NCBI RefSeq assembly: GCF_003443675.1
Contig: NZ_CP031963.1
Span: 2,441,501 to 2,505,500 of the forward strand
From: Aquimarina sp. BL5
GTDB lineage: Bacteria > Bacteroidota > Bacteroidia > Flavobacteriales > Flavobacteriaceae
Length of the DNA stretch: 64,000 nucleotides
Direction: 5' to 3'
A program made the translations under genes and the position numbers. The notes beneath the pieces were generated by a model. That model searched no databases. It saw only the letters and a program-made list of their open reading frames with translations, and was not told the DNA's origin. Of the stretch, positions 25,954 to 34,813 are shown in pieces; positions within the stretch are counted from its first letter, which is position 1; every line of letters starts with the position of its first letter.

Positions 25954-28512
25954 ATGAAAAAACTTAACTTATTTCTCACATCCTTATTTTTATTTATCGC
26001 TCTTTTAACCACTTCACAAGAAACACAGATACCCAATAGGAGCTCAAATGATATACTTGCAAAAGTTATTGGCAAAGAAGATAAAGTATTACATATCTCT
26101 GCTAATCTAGTCGTAGATACTCCAGAAGATTTATTTGTATATATAGATCGGGCTAAAGCTGCAGGAGCAAATACCGTACTATATTCGGATACCAAATTAA
26201 ACTCTTATGGTCTAAATGGAACAGCAGGATCCAGATGGGATGAACGAATCCAGATATTAGTGGACGGAATTAAGGAAAGAGGAATGAAATTACATTTTAT
26301 TACTATTTCTATGGGGTTTGCAAGTTCGCTAATCGCATCCAATCCTAATTTAACTACAGCATACCCAATCACAGATCAAGAACTCATTGCTTCTAATGGA
26401 GAACTAATACCCGTTTCTTCTTCTAATCTAGTAAATGGAGGATTCGAGAATTCATCAGAAAATCGTCCAGATGGTTGGCAATTTCAGGATGCACCAGGAG
26501 AACGAACATTTATTGACACTAATACAAAAAGAAGCGGTAATGCGTCTTTTAGAGCAGATGCAAGAGACAATCAAATGTCGAGAATTATTACAACTTTCGA
26601 TGTCAAGCCATTCCACCAATATGTTTTAAGGTGTTGGATTAAAACAGAAAATTTAAGTGCATCGAACTTATTGCCAATTATTAGAGATGATAACAATAAA
26701 GATCGAAACCTTACGAATCTTAGATTTTCATTACTAAAATCAGATGGTGGAAGATCATATTTCAATCGTCCAAATAACTTAACGATAGATTGGACAGAAA
26801 TGAGGATTGCTTTTAACAGTCTAAATGCTACAAAGGTTAATTTAGGCTTATCTCTGTTTGGAGGAACTAATGGAAGTATTTGGTGGGATGATATTGAAGT
26901 TATTGATACTCCTTCTTTAAATTGGATTAATAGAGATGATCTTCCCGTTAGTATCTCAAAAAGCAATGGTCAAAATCTTCAATTTGGGAATGATGTTGAA
27001 CTTCCTACGGACCCTAAACTAGGATTATCAGGATTTGCTGGTTCTTTTGACACACATCATACACCTCCAAAAATTATAATTAATAGCGGTGTAAACATAA
27101 AAGAAGGTGACATCGTAAAAATAACTGGATATCACGGGCTCCCAACTGCAAGTGGTCAAATATCTGCTTCTTGGAATCATCCTGAAATCTATAATAGAAT
27201 GCGTACCATACATCAAAAACTTTATAATGATTTTCAACCGGATGGATTTTTACTTAACTATTCAGAAATAAGAACAGGTGGATGGGAACCATTAGATACA
27301 CAAATTGGAAATTCAGGTACTGCTCTAGCTACTAGTATAGAACACGCTTTTGAAGATCTTTTTGAAGTCGCACCAGATGCATCATATTATTTTTGGAGCG
27401 ATATGATCGATCCGGAACATAATGCCATTGCTAATTATTATCAAATTAACAACACATTAGATCAATCATGGGTTACTGTCAATCCTGAAAAGGTTATACT
27501 TGCTACCTGGTGGGAAGGTCAAAAGATTGTAGATCGAGGTACAAAATCACTTCAGTTTTTCTCTGATTTAGGTTTTAAACAGATTGTAGGTGCATTTTAT
27601 GATGCTGATGTCGATACAAACTTTAATCAATGGCAAACCGCTTCTGAAGGTGTAGAAAATATTATTGGATCTATTTATGCAACTTGGGTTAAACCACGTA
27701 ATTTTTCTCAAATAGAAAATTTTGGAGCCTTATGGTGGCAAGGAGAGGATAATGAAATCGATATTACTGGTAAACTTTGGAGGTTAGAAAATAAAGTAAA
27801 CAAACAATGGGTAAGAACAGAAGGATGTTCTAATGATTATAGCGAAACCATTCCATTAGTTGTTACTTCTACTAACAATACAGGAAATTGTACAATGTTT
27901 GAATTTATCCCAACAGATGATGGATATTACTTTCTACAAAACAAGGCTACAAATGGCAGATACCGACCAAAAGATTGTAGTAATACTTCGAATGATTCCA
28001 TTGAAATAGTTCAAGTAGGTCCAGGCTCTTTCGGATGGTGTGAACAGTGGAAATTAGTAGCCACAGATGAAGAAGGATATTTTAGAATCCAAAATAGACA
28101 AACAAGCAGCTGGATAAGATCGCAAGGGTGCTCTGCAATTAATGATGAATCCATTCCTATTACACAAGTATCTCAAGGATATACAGGTAATTGTACCAAA
28201 TGGAAATTAATTGATGTAGATAATCAAGTGAATAGAGACTTTGTTATTACTAATGAAGAGGATATAAAACTATTTCCTAACCCTGTTAGCAAAGAAATTT
28301 TTATACAAAAATCTGTTAATGACACTAACAAAATTGTAGCAATTAATATTTACGATTTGCAAGGAAGAAAACAAATGGTAATTGATTCTAAAAAGCTTAT
28401 GAGTAATGGGAATACTATTGAAGTTTCACATTTAGTCGACGGTTTGTATATATTATCTGTCGATTACCATAAAAAAGAAACTCAAAACTTACGATTTATG
28501 GTCAAGCATTAG
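25954..28512 (+). CDS. T9SS-secreted putative glycoside hydrolase with beta-trefoil lectin domain
   Basis: 852 residues. Signal peptide MKKLNLFLTSLFLFIALLTTSQ. Residues 35-120 (YIDRAKAAGANTVLYSD, GIKERGMKLHFITIS) look like the first strands of a TIM barrel. A CBM4/9-like jelly roll is inserted at about 155-310 (LVNGGFENSSENRPDGWQF to WWDDIEVID). The barrel resumes at about 345-600 (GFLLNYSEIRTGGWEP, ILATWWEGQK). A three-repeat ricin-like beta-trefoil follows at about 610-765 (repeats around WVRTEGCS, RYRPKDCS, WIRSQGCS), then a T9SS domain. I cannot assign a GH family; acidic residues in NYSEIRT and YFWSDMID are possible catalytic carboxylates. Confidence 0.7.
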   Translation: MKKLNLFLTSLFLFIALLTTSQETQIPNRSSNDILAKVIGKEDKVLHISANLVVDTPEDLFVYIDRAKAAGANTVLYSDTKLNSYGLNGTAGSRWDERIQILVDGIKERGMKLHFITISMGFASSLIASNPNLTTAYPITDQELIASNGELIPVSSSNLVNGGFENSSENRPDGWQFQDAPGERTFIDTNTKRSGNASFRADARDNQMSRIITTFDVKPFHQYVLRCWIKTENLSASNLLPIIRDDNNKDRNLTNLRFSLLKSDGGRSYFNRPNNLTIDWTEMRIAFNSLNATKVNLGLSLFGGTNGSIWWDDIEVIDTPSLNWINRDDLPVSISKSNGQNLQFGNDVELPTDPKLGLSGFAGSFDTHHTPPKIIINSGVNIKEGDIVKITGYHGLPTASGQISASWNHPEIYNRMRTIHQKLYNDFQPDGFLLNYSEIRTGGWEPLDTQIGNSGTALATSIEHAFEDLFEVAPDASYYFWSDMIDPEHNAIANYYQINNTLDQSWVTVNPEKVILATWWEGQKIVDRGTKSLQFFSDLGFKQIVGAFYDADVDTNFNQWQTASEGVENIIGSIYATWVKPRNFSQIENFGALWWQGEDNEIDITGKLWRLENKVNKQWVRTEGCSNDYSETIPLVVTSTNNTGNCTMFEFIPTDDGYYFLQNKATNGRYRPKDCSNTSNDSIEIVQVGPGSFGWCEQWKLVATDEEGYFRIQNRQTSSWIRSQGCSAINDESIPITQVSQGYTGNCTKWKLIDVDNQVNRDFVITNEEDIKLFPNPVSKEIFIQKSVNDTNKIVAINIYDLQGRKQMVIDSKKLMSNGNTIEVSHLVDGLYILSVDYHKKETQNLRFMVKH

Positions 28513-28723
28513 TAGTTTTTTGATACCGCTATACTATTTTAAAATCATTAGAGTATTCTAACACTATGCTTAGGTTATTAAAACTACATCGTTATCGTTA
28601 ATATTTAATTGTTAAATGTTGATTAAATTATTGAAAATCTGACGGTTTACTCTTTTCTTTTTTGATCTTTTACACTAATTTAACCTGAATTTATTAACAG
28701 AAAACTAATTACAAACTAAAATT

Positions 28724-29020
28724 ATGGCAATAACCAAGCAATACTTAAAATCAAAGCCAATCTGTAAAGTTACTTTTTCAGTTCCAGCAAAAGAAGCAAT
28801 TAATGTTTGTGTAGCAGGAGAATTTAATGAATGGAATACTGAAGCTACGGTATTAAAGAAATTAAAAAATGGCACATTTAAAGGAACTTTGAACCTACCG
28901 AAGGATCAAAAATTCGAATTTAAATATGTTGTAGATGGACAATGGACTAATGAATCTGAAGCTGATGGATATCAGTGGAACGATTTTGCTGCTGCAGAGA
29001 ATAGTTTACTTGTACTTTAA
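28724..29020 (+). CDS. Stand-alone CBM48 (isoamylase N-terminal/AMPK glycogen-binding) protein
   Basis: 98 residues that are essentially one early-set beta-sandwich: VTFSVPAKEAINVCVAGEFNEW, then KFEFKYVVDGQWTNE, the CBM48 pattern with aromatic residues for alpha-glucan contact. No catalytic domain or signal peptide is present, so it is cytoplasmic. Such small proteins are known in Bacteroidota; binding to glycogen or acting as a regulatory subunit is inference. It ends at a strong shared terminator. Confidence 0.8.
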   Translation: MAITKQYLKSKPICKVTFSVPAKEAINVCVAGEFNEWNTEATVLKKLKNGTFKGTLNLPKDQKFEFKYVVDGQWTNESEADGYQWNDFAAAENSLLVL

Positions 29021-29030
29021 TAAAAAGATA

Positions 29031-29062
29031 TTGAGGTTGTAGCCACTATTCTACAACCTCAA
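29031..29062. terminator. Bidirectional terminator between CBM48 and DUF427 genes
   Basis: A perfect 12-bp stem, TTGAGGTTGTAG and CTACAACCTCAA, with an 8-nt loop. Its right arm lies inside the last codons of the minus-strand DUF427 gene, so the terminator and coding end overlap. Confidence 0.75.
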
Positions 29063-29327
29063 TTCCTTTCCAAAATGCTACGTATCCCTTTATTTGCTTA
29101 GCCAGATCACTAGTTTCTGGATAATACCAAGCTGCATCCATATTTTCTTTCCCGTTTACTGTAACAGTATAGTACGATGCAACTCCTTTCCAAGGGCAAT
29201 TAGTATGAGTTTCACTTGATGTGAAAAATTCCTTTTTAATCGCTTCAGGTGGAAAATAATGATTATTTTCAATCACCTTTGTATCATTACTTTCTGCAAT
29301 GATCTCATTATTCCAAATTGCTTTCAT
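29046..29327 (-). CDS. DUF427 domain protein (small form)
   Basis: 93 residues matching DUF427: KAIWNNEIIAES, NHYFPPEAI, THTNCPWKGVASYYTV, AAWYYPETSDLAKQIKGYVAFW. The family is widespread and of unknown biochemical function. It lies 26 bp downstream of egtD on the same strand and may be in the egtB-egtD operon. A second, two-part DUF427 protein is encoded at 53168. Confidence 0.85.
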   Translation of the reverse strand: MKAIWNNEIIAESNDTKVIENNHYFPPEAIKKEFFTSSETHTNCPWKGVASYYTVTVNGKENMDAAWYYPETSDLAKQIKGYVAFWKGIEVVE

Positions 29328-29353
29328 ATTTTTAATTTTTTAATTTAAAAAAT

Positions 29354-30328
29354 CTATTCCGACTTTTTAAACACATAATTTTTATAATACTCATTTTCAT
29401 CAGTAAAAGAACTCGTAATTTTAAATCCTGATTCCTCTGCCAACCACTTAACCGTATCATCATCATACTTCTGAGAAATCTCGGTATGAATGCTTTCCCA
29501 AGCTTCAAAATGCACTTGCAAAGACAAACAATCGATATCTACAGTTTGCTTTTTTGTACTTACAAGATAGCTTTTGGCTGTTCCTGTTTCTGGATCATAT
29601 ACCTCCCAATGGATAAAAGAATCTAAATCAAAATTACCATCAAGTTCTTTATTGATTCTTGCTAAAACATTTTTATTAAATGCTGCAGTCACACCAGATT
29701 TGTCGTTATAGGCATCTAAAACTTTCTGTGGATGTTTCTTTTGATCAAAACCTATAAATATAAGATCATCGGGATGCATTACGGCATTCAACTTTTTCAA
29801 AAACTGAATAGCTCTTGGGTGTAATAGGTTACCTATATTAGATCCCAAAACCATAATCACTTTTTTACGATCACTAATATGTTTTAGTTTATCTAAAACT
29901 TCAAAATATTCTCCTATCTGGCCCTGTACTTTAAGAGTAGGTAATTCTTCAAAAAGATTTTTGACTAATCCATCAATCGCATTTTCACTAATATCTATCG
30001 GATGATAAGTAACAGGGTATTTTTGATCAAGTAATTCGTTTAGTAATACCTTGGTTTTTTTACCATCACCAGCACCTAATTCTACAAGATCAAAACCTTC
30101 TTTATGAGTATCGAAACTTTGTAAAATATCGGTTTTATGTAATTGAAAAATATCATATTCTGCATTAGTAAGATAATACTCTGGTAAATCCATTATCTTT
30201 TGAAAAAGCTTATCCCCTACTTCATCATAAAAGAACTTAGAGGATAAATATTTAGGGAAAGTTGTTAGTCCTTCATGCACTTCTTTACCGAAAGTACAAG
30301 TTAATACGCTTTGATCTTTTGAATTCAT
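29354..30328 (-). CDS. egtD: L-histidine N-alpha-methyltransferase
   Basis: Trimethylates histidine to hercynine with three SAM molecules, the first step of ergothioneine synthesis. 324 residues. FPKYLSSKFFYDEVGDKLF and ITDLPEYY-like N-terminal motif (here MDLPEYYLTNAEYDIF) are family hallmarks. VELGAGDGKKTKVLL is the SAM-binding loop, and MVLGSNIGNLL and HPDDLIFIGFDQKK follow as expected. It sits 10 bp downstream of egtB, with which it is evidently cotranscribed. Confidence 0.93.
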   Translation of the reverse strand: MNSKDQSVLTCTFGKEVHEGLTTFPKYLSSKFFYDEVGDKLFQKIMDLPEYYLTNAEYDIFQLHKTDILQSFDTHKEGFDLVELGAGDGKKTKVLLNELLDQKYPVTYHPIDISENAIDGLVKNLFEELPTLKVQGQIGEYFEVLDKLKHISDRKKVIMVLGSNIGNLLHPRAIQFLKKLNAVMHPDDLIFIGFDQKKHPQKVLDAYNDKSGVTAAFNKNVLARINKELDGNFDLDSFIHWEVYDPETGTAKSYLVSTKKQTVDIDCLSLQVHFEAWESIHTEISQKYDDDTVKWLAEESGFKITSSFTDENEYYKNYVFKKSE

Positions 30329-30338
30329 GTATTGGGAA

Positions 30339-31505
30339 TTATTTATTTTTTATTAATCGCAATCCATTAAATTGCCATCTTAGCTGCGGGTGAAAAAAGT
30401 TACGATACGTTGGTCTTGTATGATTTTTAGGAGTAGCTACAGAACCTCCTCTAAGTACTTTTTGATTAACCATAAACTTGCCGTTGTACTCTCCCAGAGC
30501 TCCAGGAGCTTTGGAATAATTAGGGTAAGGTAGATAAGCACTTTCTGTCCACTCCCATCTTGACCCCCAATCAAAAAATTGTTGCGCCGCTTCCCATTCA
30601 AATTCTGTTGGGATGCGTTCTCCCTTCCATTGAGAAAAGGCAAATGCTTCATAATAAGATATATGCGTTACTGGAGCATTAAGATCTAGAGTCTTTAATC
30701 CTCTTAGCGTATATTGATGATATTTTGAATCAATTTCATGCCAGTACAAAGGTGTTTTTATATGATTATTCTTTATCCAATCCCAGGCTTCTGCATGCCA
30801 TAAAAGGCTATTTCCATAACCATTATCATCAATAAATTCTAAATACTCTTTATTCGTTACAAGGCTTTTGGCTATGCTATATTCTTCTAAAAACACCTTA
30901 TGAACTCCTAACTCATTATCATAGCAAAAATCGTCGCCTCTATAACCAATCTCATATATATCCTCACTCATAGTATGATACCCTGAAGAAGATTGGATAT
31001 TAGGATTTTCGTTAAAAGTATCATTATACTTAGGCAATAATGGATTATTTCCTAATATATATTTAATATCCGTAAGTAATAATTCTTGATGTTGTTTTTC
31101 ATGATGGATACCTATCTCTACAAGAGATCTAATTTCTTTATTATCCACCTCTTCCAATAAAGAATGTAAATTATTAGTTACATAATCTCTATACTCGTAT
31201 ACTTCACTAACGGTAGGCCTGGAAAGATTTCCCCTATTAGTTCTTATCACACGTTTACCGATACTTTCGTAATAACTATTAAAAACATATGCGAAATTAT
31301 CGTGAAACCGAGCGTAACCTGCTTTATATTTAGAAAGAATAAACTCTTCAAAAAACCAAGTAGTATGACCTAAGTGCCATTTTGGAGGAGAAACATCTAC
31401 TATAGGTTGAACTACGTAATCTTCGGTCTGAAGTGAAGCACAAATTTCTTCTGAATGAGCTCTAGTCTCTAACAAAGAAGAAAGTAAATTATCAGTTATT
31501 ACCAT
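30339..31505 (-). CDS. egtB: Ergothioneine biosynthesis sulfoxide synthase
   Basis: Non-haem iron enzyme that joins a thiol (gamma-Glu-Cys or Cys) to hercynine using O2. I choose the start at 31505 (MVITDNLLSSLLE, 388 aa) over an in-frame ATG 36 bp upstream, because that ATG lies inside a hairpin. The DinB-like domain carries the iron ligands, including H135-x3-H139-x-E141 in IHHEKQHQELLL. The C-terminal FGE-sulfatase-like domain includes FEWEAAQQFFDWGSRWEWTE and LRGGSVATP. EgtA, EgtC and EgtE are absent nearby, so the thiol donor and C-S lyase must come from elsewhere. Confidence 0.92.
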   Translation of the reverse strand: MVITDNLLSSLLETRAHSEEICASLQTEDYVVQPIVDVSPPKWHLGHTTWFFEEFILSKYKAGYARFHDNFAYVFNSYYESIGKRVIRTNRGNLSRPTVSEVYEYRDYVTNNLHSLLEEVDNKEIRSLVEIGIHHEKQHQELLLTDIKYILGNNPLLPKYNDTFNENPNIQSSSGYHTMSEDIYEIGYRGDDFCYDNELGVHKVFLEEYSIAKSLVTNKEYLEFIDDNGYGNSLLWHAEAWDWIKNNHIKTPLYWHEIDSKYHQYTLRGLKTLDLNAPVTHISYYEAFAFSQWKGERIPTEFEWEAAQQFFDWGSRWEWTESAYLPYPNYSKAPGALGEYNGKFMVNQKVLRGGSVATPKNHTRPTYRNFFHPQLRWQFNGLRLIKNK

Positions 31506-31539
31506 AAAAAAAGAGTGTATTCGATTTACGAATACACTC
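31506..31539 (-). terminator. Terminator hairpin abutting the egtB start codon
   Basis: On the minus strand GAGTGTATTCG-TAAAT-CGAATACACTC (perfect 11-bp stem) is followed by seven T bases that touch the egtB start region. It would stop transcripts from the upstream TonB-domain gene. Confidence 0.75.
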
Positions 31540-31546
31540 AAATTTA
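31539..31546 (-). promoter_or_regulatory. Candidate egtB promoter -7 box inside the terminator edge
   Basis: TAAATTTG on the minus strand, an exact TAnnTTTG match. Initiation about 6 bp downstream would fall within the first hairpin arm, so egtB mRNA would lack the full hairpin. No clear -33 TTTG is visible. Confidence 0.45.
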
Positions 31547-31609
31547 ATCATTTTTATCTTGACACTACTTTATAGCAGAGTTAATCCAATGTTAAAAATC
31601 TTCAAGTAT

Positions 31610-32038
31610 TTATTTTGGTTTAATAAAAGTAATTGGCACTTCATAAGCAACGGCAATGGGCTTTTTACCCCATTTACCTGGTTTCATCTTAGGAATTGCT
31701 CTTATAATCCTAACAGCTTCTCTCTGAAGATATCTATGAGCGCCTTTTACATCTATTACCTCCGGCTTCCCTTTGTTATTAATTATAAATTCCACAGTAA
31801 CGGTACCCTCTAATCCGTCTTTTTCGGCAATTTCGGGGTATCTAAAATTTCTAATAATGTGATTTCTCAAACTATTATCAAAACACTTAAGTGGACCCTG
31901 TCTGGAATCTTCACATTTAGGCCACATAGGTGTTATTCCTTTTTCATTTGCATTTTCCTTAGACAGAATAATATTATCCTGAGCAAACAAAAAAGTTGAG
32001 CATAAAATTGTTAAAATAAGTAGTAGTTTTTTCATCAT
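31610..32038 (-). CDS. Small periplasmic TonB C-terminal domain protein
   Basis: 142 residues: signal peptide MMKKLLLILTILCSTFLFAQ followed by a TonB C-terminal fold (about 60-142): IRNFRYPEIAEKDGLEGTVTVEFIINNKGKPE, AVRIIRAIPKMKPGKWGKKPI. It lacks the transmembrane anchor and Pro-rich spacer of true TonB, so it is a free periplasmic or processed form. Its role in energy transduction is doubtful; relatives are common in Flavobacteria. It is 34 bp downstream of thyA on the same strand. Confidence 0.82.
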   Translation of the reverse strand: MMKKLLLILTILCSTFLFAQDNIILSKENANEKGITPMWPKCEDSRQGPLKCFDNSLRNHIIRNFRYPEIAEKDGLEGTVTVEFIINNKGKPEVIDVKGAHRYLQREAVRIIRAIPKMKPGKWGKKPIAVAYEVPITFIKPK

Positions 32039-32072
32039 AAATTCAGTTTAAATTTAGGGATTTAGGGGGGAG

Positions 32073-32897
32073 TTAAACTGCAACTGCACCCTTTATATGA
32101 GGATGCGGATTATAGTCTTCCAGTATGAAGTCATCAAAAACGAAGCCAAAAATATTTTTCACCTCAGGATTGATCCTTATGGTTGGTAATTTTCTTGGGG
32201 TTCTGGATAACTGTAATTCTAATTGTTCTATATGATTATTATATATATGAGCATCTCCAAACGTATGTATAAACTCTCCTGGGTCATATCCGCATACTTG
32301 CGCCATCATCATAGTAAATAAAGCGTAAGATGCTATATTGAAAGGTACTCCTAGAAATATATCGGCACTTCTTTGATATAATTGACAAGATAGTTTTCCA
32401 TCTGCAACATAAAACTGAAAAAAAGCATGACACGGAGGCAATGCTGCTTTACCATTTGCCACGTTCTCAGAAAAAGATTTTGAGGTATCTGGCAAAACAC
32501 TAGGATTCCAAGCTGATACCAACATTCTTCTGCTGTTTGGATTATTTTTTAACGCGTCTATGATTTCTTTAATCTGATCAATTTCATCACCATTCCAATT
32601 ACGCCATTGGTGTCCATAAACAGGCCCTAGATCTCCATTTTCATCTGCCCATTCATTCCAAATACGAACTCCATTCTCTTGTAAATACTTAACATTGGTA
32701 TCTCCATTCAGAAACCATAGCAACTCATAAATAATTGATTTAAGATGTAGTTTCTTTGTAGTAACCATTGGAAAGCCTTCACTCAGATCAAAACGCATTT
32801 GATAACCAAAAACACTTTTAGTTCCAGTTCCTGTTCGATCTCCTTTTTCATTGCCATTTTCCAGCACGTGTCGCACTAGATCAAGATATTGCTTCAT
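32073..32897 (-). CDS. thyA: Thymidylate synthase
   Basis: Methylates dUMP to dTMP using methylenetetrahydrofolate, producing dihydrofolate that DHFR recycles. 274 residues. The N-terminus [15 protein letters not shown] is standard; catalytic Cys156 is in [12 protein letters not shown]; dUMP contacts are in [19 protein letters not shown] and [13 protein letters not shown]. The sequence is complete and conserved. Confidence 0.96.
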   Translation of the reverse strand: MKQYLDLVRHVLENGNEKGDRTGTGTKSVFGYQMRFDLSEGFPMVTTKKLHLKSIIYELLWFLNGDTNVKYLQENGVRIWNEWADENGDLGPVYGHQWRNWNGDEIDQIKEIIDALKNNPNSRRMLVSAWNPSVLPDTSKSFSENVANGKAALPPCHAFFQFYVADGKLSCQLYQRSADIFLGVPFNIASYALFTMMMAQVCGYDPGEFIHTFGDAHIYNNHIEQLELQLSRTPRKLPTIRINPEVKNIFGFVFDDFILEDYNPHPHIKGAVAV

Positions 32898-33055
32898 ATT
32901 CCCTTAATAACTTTCTTTTGGGTTTGTTAAATAAATACTAATTCTAGTCAAATATACAAAAAATAGGTTTCTAGATATCTATTAATATGTAGATTATGAA
33001 ATAGTTGTAAAACCTATTTCATAAATGTGTTTCCTACAAAAAAAACCTATATTTT

Positions 33056-34759
33056 TTATCCAATAATCATTCCGGCAATCGTAGCTGACAATAATGAAGC
33101 GATAGTTCCTCCGATCAGTGCTTTCATTCCAAACTCTGATAATGTTTTTCGTTGTCCCGGAGCAAGCGATCCAATCCCACCGATTTGAATTCCTATAGAT
33201 GCAAAATTCGCAAATCCGCACAACATATAAGTAGCCATTATAACAGATTTGTTATAGGTTAAATGCGTGGCATTTGTTATATTTTTTAAATCTGCTAATT
33301 GTATATAACCAACGAACTCACTAGCTGCTAGTTTTATCCCGAGAAGCTGGCCCATTAAAGCAATATCTTCTTTAGCAACTCCGATCAACCACATTAATGG
33401 TGAAAAAAGATATCCTAAAATAAGCTCAAGAGATAAGTTTTCGTAAACTGTGTTTGATGCTATCCAAGCGTTTATAGAGGTGATGTCTCCAACCCAACTT
33501 AACATACCATTCAGCATAGCAATAAAAGCTACAAATACTAATAACATAGCACCAACATTTACAGCTAGCCTTAAGCCTTCAGTTGTTCCATTAGCAATAG
33601 CGTCTAAAATATTAGATCCTATTTTTTCGGAAGAAACATGTACGTCTGTATTAATTTCTTCTGTTTGCGGAAATAGTATTTTAGAAATAACAATTGCTCC
33701 TGGCGCTGCCATTACTGATGCCGCTAACAGGTGTTTTGCAAATTGCAACCTTAAAACTGGGTCATCTCCGCCTAAAAATCCAATATAAGCTGCTAGTACA
33801 GCTCCTGCAACTGTAGCCATGCCGCCAATCATAACCAATAGCATTTCAGACTTATTCATCTTTTCTAAATATGCCTTAATTAAGAGAGGTGCTTCAGTTT
33901 GGCCCAAAAATATATTACCCGCAACACTTAAACTTTCTGCTCCTGATATCTTTAAAGCCTTAGTTAATAACCAAGCTAAGCCTTTTACTACTCTCTGAAT
34001 AATACCCAAATAAAATAACAAGGAGGTTAAAGCCGAAAAGAATATAATAGTAGGCAATACTTGAAATGCGAATATAAAACCAAAGGTATCCATATCTACA
34101 ACTAAACCTTCGAACAGGAATTTACTTCCCGCTCTAGTAAAGTCTAAAACACTAACAAAAAGGCCTCCAACCCATTCAAATATAGTTTGAACAAAAGGCA
34201 CTCTTAAAACTCCAATAGCAATAATTAATTGAAACCCGACACCTAATCCAACTGTTTTCCAATTAATAGCCTTTCTATTGCTACTAAATAAAAACGCAAT
34301 TAACAAGAGCGTTAACATACCTAAAACTCCTCTCCAAAAACTTGTAAAAGAAAACCCTTGATTCGGGATCAGTTCATTCTTTGCTACTACTGGAACTACT
34401 TCAGCTATTTTCTTTTTAACAACAAGGGAATACATAAGATCCTTTTTTGATAAAACCAAGGTAGAATCAGTAATGCTTTGAATTTTGTATTTTATGATAG
34501 AATCTTCAACTCTTTCTGGAAAAAAAAGCAGCACCTTATTTTGTGTTACATAATCACCATTAAGTATTTCTAATTGGTCATTAAACGAGTAAGAAAACAA
34601 ACCTTTATCCAAAAGTAAATAATCTTTCTCTCCGACTTGAAAAGTATTTTCAGACTCTCCTTTTACACTTTTTAAAACCCACTTTTTCTCAATAGATTGA
34701 GCCGAGATTACAGTAAAAGCAAATAATGATAACAGGAAAGATAATAGTCCTTTTTTCAT
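33056..34759 (-). CDS. Concentrative nucleoside transporter (NupC/CNT family) with periplasmic N-terminal domain
   Basis: 567 residues. The CNT core (about 145-567) has the membrane topology and motifs of the family: FLGQTEAPLLIKAYL, TVAGAVLAAYIGFLGG, EFVGYIQLADL, and a C-terminal GFANFASIGIQIGGIGSLAP. It imports nucleosides with Na+ or H+. In addition there is a signal-peptide-like N-terminus (ending VISAQS) and about 100 residues of beta-rich lipocalin-like sequence before the first core helix, absent from E. coli NupC. The gene lies upstream of thyA on the same strand. Confidence 0.88.
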   Translation of the reverse strand: MKKGLLSFLLSLFAFTVISAQSIEKKWVLKSVKGESENTFQVGEKDYLLLDKGLFSYSFNDQLEILNGDYVTQNKVLLFFPERVEDSIIKYKIQSITDSTLVLSKKDLMYSLVVKKKIAEVVPVVAKNELIPNQGFSFTSFWRGVLGMLTLLLIAFLFSSNRKAINWKTVGLGVGFQLIIAIGVLRVPFVQTIFEWVGGLFVSVLDFTRAGSKFLFEGLVVDMDTFGFIFAFQVLPTIIFFSALTSLLFYLGIIQRVVKGLAWLLTKALKISGAESLSVAGNIFLGQTEAPLLIKAYLEKMNKSEMLLVMIGGMATVAGAVLAAYIGFLGGDDPVLRLQFAKHLLAASVMAAPGAIVISKILFPQTEEINTDVHVSSEKIGSNILDAIANGTTEGLRLAVNVGAMLLVFVAFIAMLNGMLSWVGDITSINAWIASNTVYENLSLELILGYLFSPLMWLIGVAKEDIALMGQLLGIKLAASEFVGYIQLADLKNITNATHLTYNKSVIMATYMLCGFANFASIGIQIGGIGSLAPGQRKTLSEFGMKALIGGTIASLLSATIAGMIIG

Positions 34760-34813
34760 AAAATAGAAGTAATATTATAATATTTCGGAATATGCGGTAA
34801 AAGTGATCAAAAT

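Noticed and set aside
26571..26966. 131-aa minus-strand ORF
   Set aside because: Antisense to the CBM4/9-like part of the large secreted protein, with no domain or start signal.
17752..28512. A canonical polysaccharide utilisation locus
   Set aside because: There is no SusC/SusD pair or PUL-type hybrid sensor here; the enzymes are T9SS-secreted and only loosely clustered.
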